From NCBI GenBank assembly GCA_964530695.1, contig CAZGYQ010000002.1, positions 1 through 64,000 of the forward strand: 64,000 bases of DNA. The letters are read 5' to 3'. Every line of letters starts with the position of its first letter. Position 1 is the first letter of the stretch. Shown here piece by piece: positions 1 to 6,926 of this stretch. The position numbers were made by a program, and so were the translations under genes. Origin of the DNA: VFBF01 sp964530695 (GTDB lineage: Bacteria > Pseudomonadota > Alphaproteobacteria > Caulobacterales > Aquidulcibacteraceae). A model generated the notes under the pieces. That model searched no databases. It worked only from the letters and a program-made list of their open reading frames with translations, and had not been told where the DNA came from.

Positions 1-55
1 GAGCACAACCTTGCCAAGGTTGGGGTCGTGAGTTCGAATCTCATCGCCCGCTCCA
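1..55 (+). tRNA. tRNA-Gly(GCC), 3' part only; left attachment site (attL)
   Basis: The window begins inside the tRNA. The anticodon stem is CAACC (6-10) with GGTTG (18-22) around loop TTGCCAA, giving anticodon GCC at 13-15. The T-stem is GTGAG/CTCAT (28-32/40-44) around TTCGAAT. The acceptor 3' strand is CGCCCGC (45-51), followed by T and an encoded CCA (53-55). Everything 3' of the crossover was probably supplied by the mobile element, so the functional tRNA would be a chromosome/element hybrid. Confidence 0.93.
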
Positions 56-100
56 AGGAAATCAAAGACTTAGAAGCGCATTCTGGGGTCCGATGAGAAG

Positions 101-150
101 TTTTCCACAAGCTGGTCACCGCTTGGTCACCACGGAATAGTTGTGGATAA
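101..150. promoter_or_regulatory. Two inverted DnaA-box-like sequences at the left end
   Basis: TTTTCCACA (101-109, plus strand) and TTATCCACA (complement of 142-150) both fit the DnaA-box consensus TTWTNCACA. They face each other across the paired TGGTCACC sites. I see no comparable pair at the right end. A role in excision or replication of the circular form is a guess; chance occurrence cannot be excluded. Confidence 0.4.
113..131 (+). promoter_or_regulatory. Left-end paired TGGTCACC sites (putative integrase arm sites)
   Basis: TGGTCACC occurs at 113-120 and 124-131, 11 bp apart start to start, about one helical turn. The same 21-bp arrangement, with two differing bases, is found near the right end at 53351-53371 in the same orientation and spacing. 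Short direct repeats on both flanks of the att core are what tyrosine recombinases use as arm-type sites. Confidence 0.6.
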
Positions 151-172
151 GAATCTCGGAGTGCCGAGCTTC

Positions 173-197
173 GAGCGGCAACGAGCGCCAACGTGCG
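173..197 (+). repeat. Left-end motif shared with the right end (CGGCAACG pair)
   Basis: CGGCAACG-N2-CGCCAACGTGCG at 176-197 matches 19 of 22 bases at 53461-53482. The overlapping stretch 173-189 matches 15 of 17 bases at 53374-53390. All are in the same orientation. It is a second candidate protein-binding module of the attachment region, possibly for an excision factor. Confidence 0.45.
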
Positions 198-230
198 GTC
201 ATATCTGCTGATGACGCCCAAAAGCCTCGG

Positions 231-1433
231 TCACCGTCCGAGCAGTCCGCGCAGATTTTCGATTGGTTTCTGCATGCCCAGCGAGTGCGCGCGCTCATGA
301 ATGAGGCGCTTACGAATATCGAGGTGCAGCTCCATCGCGTTGAGCGCTTCGCGCCAGTCCGCCCGGAACGCCAAGACATTCCGCTTCACCTCAACGGCGA
401 GCCCCATGCGTTGCAACTCGCGTGCGCGTTCCTTCAAAGCGCGGGTCGTGGACGGGTCACCGTTTGCTGCCTCCAGAGACGCGACGCGGATCGTGCGATC
501 CTCCGGAAGCTGCTGCGCGATCATGCGATCCAGGCGCGTGGGCGCATGCCGGATCACTTCGCGATCGAGCGCGCGGCGCTCGTCGGCAGGGGAGCGTGGC
601 CCGAGCCATTCGGTCGCCACATCGCGGGCGATGCCGCTGAACCCGTATTTGATGAAGTCCTTGGGGATGACCAGATCCTGGCCGTTGCCGCGCCGGCCGC
701 GGATGATGAGATGGGTGTGCGGGTTGGCCGTGTCGTGATGGTCGGCGGCGATCCATTGCAGCCTGGTCCCTAGCGCGGCCTCGGCGCGCGCCATCACCTG
801 GCGCGTATACGCGGGCAAGTCATGCAGCCGGCCAGCGTCCTCGGCGCTCAGGATGATCCGGAAATGGCGTTTGTCTGACCGCGCCCACGCCTCTGCACGC
901 GCTGCGCCGTCCACGCCTTCGCCATGCGCGTCGTAAAACACCGTCCGCTCCGCTTGCCCCTCACGCGACAGATAATGTGCATGCGCGCGGGCCTTCGCCT
1001 CCCGCGCCTCGGTCTTCTCTTCTTCGGGCCTCTGGGGTGCCGACGGGTCATCGCGGGTCGCGGCATCGCGGGCGATATAGCGCGCGTGCGCCTTCAGCGC
1101 CGCGCCCCCTCCGCCTGCGTGATTGAAGTAGTGCACCTTCACAATGGCGCGTTGGCGGCCGTCAAACGTTATCGCCGCGTGGGCGCCGCTCTTCCCGGCG
1201 CTCACGCCGAAGCGCTTCATCGGCGTGCGCTTGTCCATCTTGGCCGACAGGCCGGGACGCTTGCCGCCGCCGCCGCTCGCCGGCGGCCCTCCGCCCTTGA
1301 TCTTTCCTTCGAGTCGGTCGCGATCTGCGCGCGTCATGCGGATGGAGCGATCAGCGCTGATGCTGTCCTCGCGTGTCGCCGGCAAAGCGAGAAGTGAGCC
1401 GCGCAACAAGCGATCGAAGCTCGTCGTGTTCAT
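231..1433 (-). CDS. VirD2-like relaxase (RlxS/DUF3363 type), short form
   Basis: This is the DNA-nicking relaxase that would start conjugative transfer at oriT. The protein has 400 residues. The N-terminal third is basic and Gly-rich. The middle carries the three-histidine metal motif (HHDTANPHTHL, then IIRGRR) followed by the DLVIPKDFIKYGF stretch typical of relaxases joined to a DUF3363 region. Homologues of this type are usually 600 or more residues; this one stops soon after the start of DUF3363 (ending near IENLRGLLGR), so it is a short form or C-terminally truncated. It is transcribed toward attL. The region upstream of its start (1434-1727) is non-coding, a usual place for oriT. Start codon: ATG without a clear Shine-Dalgarno. 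Confidence 0.82.
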   Translation of the reverse strand: MNTTSFDRLLRGSLLALPATREDSISADRSIRMTRADRDRLEGKIKGGGPPASGGGGKRPGLSAKMDKRTPMKRFGVSAGKSGAHAAITFDGRQRAIVKVHYFNHAGGGGAALKAHARYIARDAATRDDPSAPQRPEEEKTEAREAKARAHAHYLSREGQAERTVFYDAHGEGVDGAARAEAWARSDKRHFRIILSAEDAGRLHDLPAYTRQVMARAEAALGTRLQWIAADHHDTANPHTHLIIRGRRGNGQDLVIPKDFIKYGFSGIARDVATEWLGPRSPADERRALDREVIRHAPTRLDRMIAQQLPEDRTIRVASLEAANGDPSTTRALKERARELQRMGLAVEVKRNVLAFRADWREALNAMELHLDIRKRLIHERAHSLGMQKPIENLRGLLGR

Positions 1434-1471
1434 GATGCCGTGCTCGTTATTGGCGAAGCATGCGCTGTTGG

Positions 1472-1593
1472 CATGACGGGTCGTACATGACCTGTGCTCC
1501 GCGCCGTGGGTCGTGGAAATCCCTTGCGCTGCAAGCGTTTTGCGTGGCCACAGGTCACGCCTTTAACTTGCCCTCCGACCTTTGTGTGACCTG
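1472..1593. other. Repeat-rich non-coding stretch upstream of the relaxase; oriT candidate
   Basis: Between relaxase and the tetR-like gene (1434-1727) I see no convincing gene. It contains CATGAC twice (1472-1477, 1486-1491), CATGACCTGTG at 1486-1496, and an inverted repeat CAGGTCAC (1551-1558) / GTGACCTG (1586-1593). The 11-mer CATGACCTGTG also occurs, on the minus strand, in the hairpin beside traF (7424-7461). A repeated motif next to a relaxase gene suggests the transfer origin, but no nic site is recognisable. Confidence 0.35.
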
Positions 1594-1727
1594 CCATGCC
1601 TCCTTCGTAACATGAACGATCAATTCTGGCGCCTCGATACTTCTCGAAGGCGAGCACGGCGATTGGCGCAGCAGTGGCTCGCCGATGACCGCAGAAGAGT
1701 CGATCGGTGGATCCGCCGTGCGCGGCA

Positions 1728-2315
1728 TTATGCGCCCAGGATGCTCTGCCCACAGGTGTGCGCCGCGGCTCGAACGTCTTCCGCGAGTTTGGAGTCTGGG
1801 AGGGTCCGCGCCAGCACCATGCCCCCGACGCAGAGCGCCGCGAGCGTGAGCGCGGTTCGCCGCTTGTCGCGTCTTGATCCGGTAAGCGAGTTCTCAAATA
1901 GGCCGACCATAGCTTCGAGCAATTGTTGATACGCGGCCTGCACTTCGGGATTACCCCGCCCGACATCGGAGGGCAGGGCGATCATCGGGCATTGGCCGTC
2001 GAGATCGCCCAGATGCTCCCGGGAAAGATATCCACACAGCATCTGGGAGGCCGCTTCATGTGTTGGCTTGGCGGGATCGATGCCCGCATCTGCGCGCCAT
2101 TGCGCGCCGCGTCCTCTGAGGAAGCTCGATACGGCGGCGGCGAACAACTCTTCCTTGCTGCCAAAGTGATTGTAGAATCCCCCGCGTGTAAGCTTCGCGG
2201 CTTCCATGACCAGGTTGATGGTGACGTTCTCGAAGCCGTGGCGGTTGAAAAGGATGCGTGCGCACTCAACGATGCGTGCGCGCGTCTTTTGTTTGTGACC
2301 TGGCGCGTAGGGCAT
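1728..2315 (-). CDS. TetR family transcriptional regulator
   Basis: 195 residues. The N-terminal HTH is classical: residues 9-55 contain RARIVECARILFNRHGFENV, then NLVMEAAKLTRGGFYNHFGSKEELF. The C-terminal ligand domain is a typical TetR_C helical domain. I start it at the MPYAPGHKQK methionine; the upstream codons in frame cross the promoter region and are unlike a TetR. It is divergent from the GFA/YciI-like pair, and the intergenic space holds a perfect 24-bp dyad at 2351-2374, the probable operator for both directions. The ligand is unknown. Confidence 0.85.
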   Translation of the reverse strand: MPYAPGHKQKTRARIVECARILFNRHGFENVTINLVMEAAKLTRGGFYNHFGSKEELFAAAVSSFLRGRGAQWRADAGIDPAKPTHEAASQMLCGYLSREHLGDLDGQCPMIALPSDVGRGNPEVQAAYQQLLEAMVGLFENSLTGSRRDKRRTALTLAALCVGGMVLARTLPDSKLAEDVRAAAHTCGQSILGA

Positions 2316-2350
2316 GAGGGTGTGCTTTCTTCGGCAGCATAAGCGAATGC

Positions 2351-2374
2351 AAAATATGTTCTTGAACATATTTT
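2351..2374. promoter_or_regulatory. Perfect inverted repeat, probable TetR operator
   Basis: AAAATATGTTC-TT-GAACATATTTT: 11-bp arms, 2-bp centre, no mismatch, very AT-rich against its surroundings. It lies 36 bp upstream of the tetR-like start and 46 bp upstream of the GFA gene start, so one dimeric regulator bound here could repress both promoters. Confidence 0.75.
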
Positions 2375-2420
2375 GATCATGGCGCATGTGCCGTCCACGC
2401 CTATTTTGGTGGAGGTTGTC

Positions 2421-2837
2421 ATGGCCGCGGAATTTTCCGGGGGATGTTTGTGCGGGGCGGTGCGCTATGTTTGCGCCGCCGCGCCGGCGATGGCCGGGCA
2501 TTGTCATTGTGAAGACTGCCGGCGCTCAAGCGGTTCAGGGCACAGTTCGCACTTGGCTGTGCCGGAGGCGAGCGTGATCCTGACAGGTCAAGCGACCGGC
2601 TACTCGCGTGCAGCCGACAGCGGCCATCTCATCAGCCGGCATTTTTGCCCGACCTGCGGCGCGCCTTTATTCTCACGCAACTCGGCGATGGTCGATATGA
2701 TTTTCCTGCGTGCGTCGAGCTTGGACGATGTTGAGGTGTTCCAGCCGCAGATGCACGTCTTCGCCGCGCGTGCGGCGAGTTGGGACCGACTGACCGAGGG
2801 GCTTCCAGCGTTCGAAAAAATGCCGCCGGGCATGTGA
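2421..2837 (+). CDS. GFA (glutathione-dependent formaldehyde-activating-like) zinc protein
   Basis: 138 residues. The CENP-V/GFA zinc-binding cysteines are all visible: GGCLCGAVRY near residue 10, GHCHCEDCRR near 35 and FCPTCGAPL near 80. The family is named after Gfa but most members have no proven activity; a thiol-adduct or aldehyde-related role is inferred. The start is set by GGAGG at 2411-2415. It is divergent from tetR and followed 11 bp later by a YciI-like gene, so the three probably form one regulatory unit. Rieske demethylation can release formaldehyde, but this gene is far from the Rieske genes, so no link is claimed. Confidence 0.83.
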   Translation: MAAEFSGGCLCGAVRYVCAAAPAMAGHCHCEDCRRSSGSGHSSHLAVPEASVILTGQATGYSRAADSGHLISRHFCPTCGAPLFSRNSAMVDMIFLRASSLDDVEVFQPQMHVFAARAASWDRLTEGLPAFEKMPPGM

Positions 2838-2848
2838 GGGACTTCGAG

Positions 2849-3136
2849 ATGAAGAAATACATGTTGCTGCATTTCGGCTTCGAGAAGCCCACCCCCGAGA
2901 TCATGGCGGCTTGGCGCGCCTGGTTTGAGACTGTTGCCGATCGCACCGTCGAGAACGTTGGCTTGCGTGGCGGGCGTGAGATTTCACATGGCGGTGTGAA
3001 CGATTTGCCGTGGGGACTGGACGCGATCACCGGCTGCACAATCGTCAATGCGGAGAGCTTGGAGGACGCCCAAGCCCTGGCGCAGTCCAACCCGTTCGTA
3101 TCCAGCATCCGCATCTACGAGATGGTCACGTACTAG
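2849..3136 (+). CDS. YciI/DGPF-like small dimeric alpha+beta barrel protein
   Basis: 95 residues, beginning MKKYMLLHFGFEKPTPE and containing the GGREI, GLDAITGCTIVNAESLEDA and NPFVSSIRIYEM elements that mark YCII-like (ferredoxin-like fold) proteins. The function is unknown; members are often small enzymes or stress proteins. It probably shares a transcript with the GFA gene 11 bp upstream and thus TetR control. Confidence 0.75.
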   Translation: MKKYMLLHFGFEKPTPEIMAAWRAWFETVADRTVENVGLRGGREISHGGVNDLPWGLDAITGCTIVNAESLEDAQALAQSNPFVSSIRIYEMVTY

Positions 3137-3156
3137 CCGACTTCGGCGGTTGCCTC

Positions 3157-3783
3157 TCACCAACGCAACATGCGGCCCGCTGCCGCGCCAAGCGCTGCGC
3201 AGAGCAGGATCGAGACGCTATACCAAGTCGCGACATAAGGCGCGGAATCGATCGGGCAGAAAAGCGAATACGGAATGGCGGCAAGCGCGCCCGCGCCCGC
3301 GCCCAAAGCTGCGCCCGCGAACGCGAGACGTGTCGGTGCGAACCGGCGAGCGGCAAGAAAGAGCGCCGCCGCGATCGGCAAGGCGATAAGCGGAATGCGA
3401 ACAAGGCAATCAGGCGCTCCTCCGCCTGTCCACAACACCCAGCGCAATTCCGAGGGCGCGTCTATCAAGCCTGCGACTGTGATGAGGGCCGCGGCCGCGG
3501 CCATGATCGCTGACGGGACAAGTGTTTCAAGCAAACGAATGTTGGGGCGCGCGGCGCGCCAGATAAGTGGCGCGAGCGCGAGCGCCGCGGTGAGCCCGAA
3601 AGAGAGTTTGAGCAGCGTCGGGGCCCACGCCGAGAACAGATCGGGCCGTGCGCCGGTGCTCGCCAAGAACACGAGCGACGCGACGCTCAAACCAAGCAAG
3701 CTTGCGATCGCGAATGTCGATACAAACCGAGTGCGCTGCGTTGGTGATTGAACCAGGCGCTGGATGAGGTCTTCGGTGCTCAT
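3157..3783 (-). CDS. nrsF: NrsF-family (DUF1109) membrane anti-sigma factor
   Basis: 208 residues with about six hydrophobic segments after a cytoplasmic N-terminus (MSTEDLIQRLVQSPTQRTR). This is the layout of Caulobacter NrsF, which holds the ECF factor SigF at the inner membrane and releases it on metal or oxidative stress. Cysteines present include one in GGAPDCLVRI and one in YSLFCPIDSAPY; such conserved cysteines matter for NrsF sensing. The start overlaps the stop of the sigma gene by 4 bp (ATGA), fitting a co-translated sigma/anti-sigma pair. Assignment is by pattern and position, not by alignment. Confidence 0.83.
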   Translation of the reverse strand: MSTEDLIQRLVQSPTQRTRFVSTFAIASLLGLSVASLVFLASTGARPDLFSAWAPTLLKLSFGLTAALALAPLIWRAARPNIRLLETLVPSAIMAAAAALITVAGLIDAPSELRWVLWTGGGAPDCLVRIPLIALPIAAALFLAARRFAPTRLAFAGAALGAGAGALAAIPYSLFCPIDSAPYVATWYSVSILLCAALGAAAGRMLRW

Positions 3784-4394
3784 GATTTCTCGCTCCGTCG
3801 GATGATCGCGATGAGGCGGTTGACGCCGCGATGGGCGTTAACGCGGATCGAGGTCTCCGACATGCCGCTACTGGCTGCGGCTTCCCTGGTGGTTTGCTCT
3901 TCGAGCTTCGTTAGGCGCACAGCGAGGCGTTGTTGCTCCGGCAAATGCGTCATCAGCGCGGCCACGTCACGCGCTGCGTCGCCCGCGTCTGTTCGTTCGC
4001 GTGCGAAAAGCTCCGCCACCTCGTCGATCGGCACGTGTATGCGAATGCCTTCGCGCCGCAGATAGTCAATCAGCTTGTAGCGAGCGATGGCATAGACCCA
4101 TGCCGCGAGCGGTTGGCTGGGGTCAAAGCTCGATCGCCGCTGATGAATTGCGAGCAGAGTATCTTGCACGAGGTCCTCTGCGTCCGCGTCACGTCGCGAC
4201 AATCGCGCTCGAAAGAACGATCGCAGACGAGACGAAAGGTCTCGAAGTAGGGCTTCGTACGCGCTTGTGTCCCCGGAAATGGCGCGAGCCATCAGCGTGT
4301 CTAGCTGGCTATCGGCTGCGCTCGGAGCCGGCTTCATGCGTCTCAGGGTCTCTTCGCTGTCGAGCCCGTCTATTCGCTGCGTGGCCGCGATCAT
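3780..4394 (-). CDS. sigF: ECF sigma factor, SigF type
   Basis: 204 residues. Sigma region 2 includes YEALLRDLSSRLRSFF and DAEDLVQDTLLAIHQRRSSFD, with AWVYAIARYKLIDYLRR; region 4 includes LPEQQRLAVRLTKLEEQTTREAAASSGMSE and the HTH end. It is paired with NrsF. It sits fourth in the operon trx-ccdA-doxX-sigF-nrsF and starts 7 bp after doxX. A second in-frame Met at residue 20 (4337) is an alternative start. The operon promoter (6045-6070) matches the Caulobacter SigF consensus, so autoregulation is likely. Confidence 0.87.
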   Translation of the reverse strand: MIAATQRIDGLDSEETLRRMKPAPSAADSQLDTLMARAISGDTSAYEALLRDLSSRLRSFFRARLSRRDADAEDLVQDTLLAIHQRRSSFDPSQPLAAWVYAIARYKLIDYLRREGIRIHVPIDEVAELFARERTDAGDAARDVAALMTHLPEQQRLAVRLTKLEEQTTREAAASSGMSETSIRVNAHRGVNRLIAIIRRSEKS

Positions 4395-4401
4395 TTGGAG
4401 C

Positions 4402-4875
4402 CTATGAGGCCGGACGTCGAGGCCGTTCGAGCCAAAGCAAGGCGGCGGCGGCCCCTAAGAACACGAGCGCGATGGCAAACAGCATCCCGCCATCGGTTGG
4501 TAATCCCATCGCGTCGATTTCGGCCACGCTCCGGCCTGCTTGCAGCAACGGCACGAGTTGATCCATCTGCGGAATCTGTACGCCCAAGAAGGGTGAGAAG
4601 TGAAAGCCTATGGCCGCGAGCGTGACTGCTCCCGCGAGCATCGCACCGTAGAAGCGGGTGCTCGGGATCACGAGCAGAACGGCTGCGAACAGCTCCGCCG
4701 CGCCTGTGGCGTAGCGCAGATAGGGCTCGAACAGACTTAACCCCGTGCGGCCCGCGATCAGTGCAAAGATCGGATTGGGCTCGGGCCCAATGAACTTCGG
4801 CAATCCGACGAGGAAGACGAGTGCTGCCGCGAATGCTAAAGCGAGCGCCCAAGATACGATTTGGATCGGCTTCAT
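4402..4875 (-). CDS. DoxX-like membrane protein
   Basis: 157 residues, four predicted membrane segments (residues about 5-28, 45-70, 75-95, 130-150) with the DoxX-like pattern GLPKFIGPEP, GAAELFAAVLLVIP, GFHFSPFL. DoxX proteins are small integral membrane proteins, often near thiol-redox or sulfur genes and in SigF-type stress operons of Caulobacter. No enzymatic role can be read from the sequence. Lies 11 bp downstream of ccdA. Confidence 0.8.
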   Translation of the reverse strand: MKPIQIVSWALALAFAAALVFLVGLPKFIGPEPNPIFALIAGRTGLSLFEPYLRYATGAAELFAAVLLVIPSTRFYGAMLAGAVTLAAIGFHFSPFLGVQIPQMDQLVPLLQAGRSVAEIDAMGLPTDGGMLFAIALVFLGAAAALLWLERPRRPAS

Positions 4876-4886
4876 TACTTTCTCCG

Positions 4887-5609
4887 TCAGTAGCGGGTTG
4901 TGAGGTTTGTGAGCCAGGCGGGAGAGAGGTTCACAAGCGCTGTTTCGATCACGCGGTCGAGGCCGCTGACGATGAGAACTGCCACGAATACTAAGGCCCA
5001 GCCGAGGAATCGCTTGCCGTACTTGCCGATGCCGTTGAGGACGCTGCGATTACGTCCAATCAAGGCGCGCGCGCCATAGCCAAGCGCTGTAAGGACGAAG
5101 GCTGCGCCAAGTCCGAACATCGCCATGACGAGGGCAACTGCGGCCAAGTCCTTTCCTTGTGCGGCGAGTGCGGACGCCGCGCCCAAAGTCGGGCCTACAC
5201 AAGGACTCCAGACGAGACCCAAGAGGCCACCGAGCGCAGCTTGACCCAAGAGTCCATTGCCCTCGAACGCAGCGGTGCGCTCGTTGGCCCAGTTGCTCAA
5301 AGGTGCAGCCGCTCCGGCGAACGCCAATTCAAATCTGGGCACGACAAGCACTGCGCCGATAGCAAGCATTATAAATCCGCCCGCAACGCGGAGTGTCTCG
5401 CCATCGAGCCCGATCGCGAAACCAATCGTGGCGACGAACAGGCCCACAATCGAAAAGGAAAAGGCGAGGCCAATCGCCAACGCCAATGGTCCGAGCCGGT
5501 GCTGCGCTGTGGCACTGCTCGCAAGAATAGGCGCAAGTGGCAGCACACACGGCGACAGGATAGTCAGCACCCCGGCCAGAAACGCCAACGCTGGCGTCAG
5601 CAACGTCAC
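4887..5609 (-). CDS. ccdA: CcdA-type thiol-disulfide transmembrane protein
   Basis: 240 residues, six or so membrane helices with the two redox cysteines in their usual contexts: ILSPCVLPLAP (residue about 21) and VWSPCVGPTLG (residue about 137). CcdA/DsbD-beta proteins carry electrons from cytoplasmic thioredoxin to periplasmic thioredoxin-fold proteins. The preceding gene encodes exactly such a partner and overlaps by 4 bp, so the two form a periplasmic reductant relay. Confidence 0.88.
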   Translation of the reverse strand: MTLLTPALAFLAGVLTILSPCVLPLAPILASSATAQHRLGPLALAIGLAFSFSIVGLFVATIGFAIGLDGETLRVAGGFIMLAIGAVLVVPRFELAFAGAAAPLSNWANERTAAFEGNGLLGQAALGGLLGLVWSPCVGPTLGAASALAAQGKDLAAVALVMAMFGLGAAFVLTALGYGARALIGRNRSVLNGIGKYGKRFLGWALVFVAVLIVSGLDRVIETALVNLSPAWLTNLTTRY

Positions 5610-6001
5610 GGCGCAATCGCCGAACGCATCAGAGCTTCAATGCGATCGGGAGCGGTCGCGGCGACAACACGGTCAGTCTCGCGTGCGCCGTTGTAGGCGA
5701 TCAAGGTTGATTGACGGCGCACGTTGAGCGCTCGCCACTGCGCACGCTGGTTGTCGTAGTCGATGCGAAACACGATCAGTTCCGCAAAGGCCGTATCCGC
5801 TGCGGTCGCGCGCACAATCGGCGACTGGGCGCGGCAGGTCGGACACCAGGGCGCAAAGACTTCGACCAGAATTGGCCGCCGCTCGGCTTGGGCTTGTTCG
5901 AACGCGGCTTGATCGAAATTGCGAAACTCGGCGGCGGCGGCGACGCCACTCACGGTCCAGACAGCGGCAATAAGTATGAGGGCGCGGCGAACGATCGTCA
6001 T
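5606..6001 (-). CDS. Periplasmic thioredoxin-family protein
   Basis: 131 residues: a signal peptide (residues 1-23, ending VSGVAAAAE) and a thioredoxin fold with active site FAPWCPTCRAQSP (C53/C56 approximately). It is the first gene of the SigF operon. Its stop overlaps ccdA by ATGA. A reductant relay with CcdA and DoxX induced by SigF is the natural reading. The upstream 107 bp hold a SigF-like promoter and separate it from the divergent carboxymuconolactone-decarboxylase-like gene. Confidence 0.87.
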   Translation of the reverse strand: MTIVRRALILIAAVWTVSGVAAAAEFRNFDQAAFEQAQAERRPILVEVFAPWCPTCRAQSPIVRATAADTAFAELIVFRIDYDNQRAQWRALNVRRQSTLIAYNGARETDRVVAATAPDRIEALMRSAIAP

Positions 6002-6044
6002 GCAGAACTCCTATGCCGCCGGGCAAGGCGGGCTCATCTAGGAG

Positions 6045-6070
6045 TTCGGATCGGTGGGGCATATTGTTAC
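6045..6070 (-). promoter_or_regulatory. SigF-type ECF promoter for the trx-ccdA-doxX-sigF-nrsF operon
   Basis: On the minus strand GTAACA (6065-6070) is followed after exactly 16 bases by CGAA (6045-6048). The Caulobacter SigF motif, as I recall it, is GTAACC-N16-CGAA, a match at 9 of 10 specified bases with the exact spacer. Transcription would begin about 7 bases further on, 35-40 nt before the start codon at 6001. Confidence 0.72.
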
Positions 6071-6107
6071 CTAGCGCCCGCATAGCCCGATTCCGGAGAC
6101 CAGCCAG

Positions 6108-6698
6108 ATGCCGCTCGTGACACCTTTGCCCTTGGGCGCCGATGCCGACGTCGCCGAACTGGCTAAGTTCTTCAACACAACCTTGGGCTTCCCGCCCAAC
6201 AGCGTACTGACCATGCAGCGCAGGCCGGAGATCGCGCGAGCCTTCGTCGCCCTGAACAAAGCGGTGATGGCCAATCACGGGAGACTGACCAGTGAGCAAA
6301 AGCGGCTCGTGGCATTGATCGCGTCACACGCCGCTGGGTGCCGGTATTGTCAGGCCCATACAGCTTTGGCCGCTGCGCGCTTTGGCGCAAGTGAAGCGCG
6401 ACTGGAGGCGTTATGGTCGTATGAGACGAGCGATCTCTTTAACGACGCAGAGAAGGTGGCGTTTGATCTAGCGCTCGCCGGAGCGATGCAGCCCAGTGCG
6501 ATTGATCAACCGCTCATAGAGCGTGTGCGGTCGCACTGGGACGATGGCGATATTGTCGAGCTGATGGGCGTGATCGCGCTGTTTGGGTTTCTCAATCGAT
6601 GGAATGATGGAATGGGCACGACTTTAGAGGCGGCGGCAAAAGACGCTGGCAATCAGCTGCCGGCGGTTGCGTCCTGGAATCCTGGGAAGCACGCATGA
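6108..6698 (+). CDS. AhpD/carboxymuconolactone decarboxylase-like protein
   Basis: 196 residues of the alkylhydroperoxidase-D-like fold. The redox CxxC-H motif is visible as AAGCRYCQAHTALAA (C78/C81/H83 approximately), so a thiol peroxidase-like role is more likely than ring-lactone decarboxylation. It is divergent from the SigF operon and could respond to the same stress. GGAG at 6095-6098 supports the ATG. A broken paralogue of its middle/C-terminal part lies at 11153-11381, and a more distant CxxC relative at 29727. Confidence 0.8.
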   Translation: MPLVTPLPLGADADVAELAKFFNTTLGFPPNSVLTMQRRPEIARAFVALNKAVMANHGRLTSEQKRLVALIASHAAGCRYCQAHTALAAARFGASEARLEALWSYETSDLFNDAEKVAFDLALAGAMQPSAIDQPLIERVRSHWDDGDIVELMGVIALFGFLNRWNDGMGTTLEAAAKDAGNQLPAVASWNPGKHA

Positions 6699-6758
6699 AA
6701 ACGACGAAGAGGGCCAACGAAGGCGCTTAATCTCGCGCGACGGTCGCCATGGGTTCGT

Positions 6759-6774
6759 GCTTCCCGAGGGAAGC
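6759..6774. terminator. Short perfect hairpin downstream of the AhpD-like gene
   Basis: GCTTCCC-GA-GGGAAGC lies 60 bp after the stop at 6698, in an otherwise featureless gap (6699-6926) before the converging traF gene. There is no T-tract, so Rho-independent termination is uncertain. I see no gene in the gap. Confidence 0.35.
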
Positions 6775-6926
6775 GCTAAAGGCCGCTAGTGTTTGCGTTG
6801 TTCCCGTCCAGATGGCGAACTAAGAGCAGCCGAATGAGGATAGCCTGGGCCGCACAGGGCTCATCGCACCTCGCTGCTGTAGGAGCCAGATCACTAGCTA
6901 GTAACCATTGCGAGACTCGCTACCGT

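Noticed and set aside
1430..1966. A 178-codon minus-strand frame between relaxase and tetR
   Set aside because: It overlaps the TetR C-terminus in another frame and has no recognisable fold; the space is better read as non-coding with repeats.
2421..2837. GFA-like protein as formaldehyde detoxifier for Rieske O-demethylation
   Set aside because: It is 9 kb from the nearest Rieske gene in a separate TetR-controlled unit, and the activity of the family is unproven.
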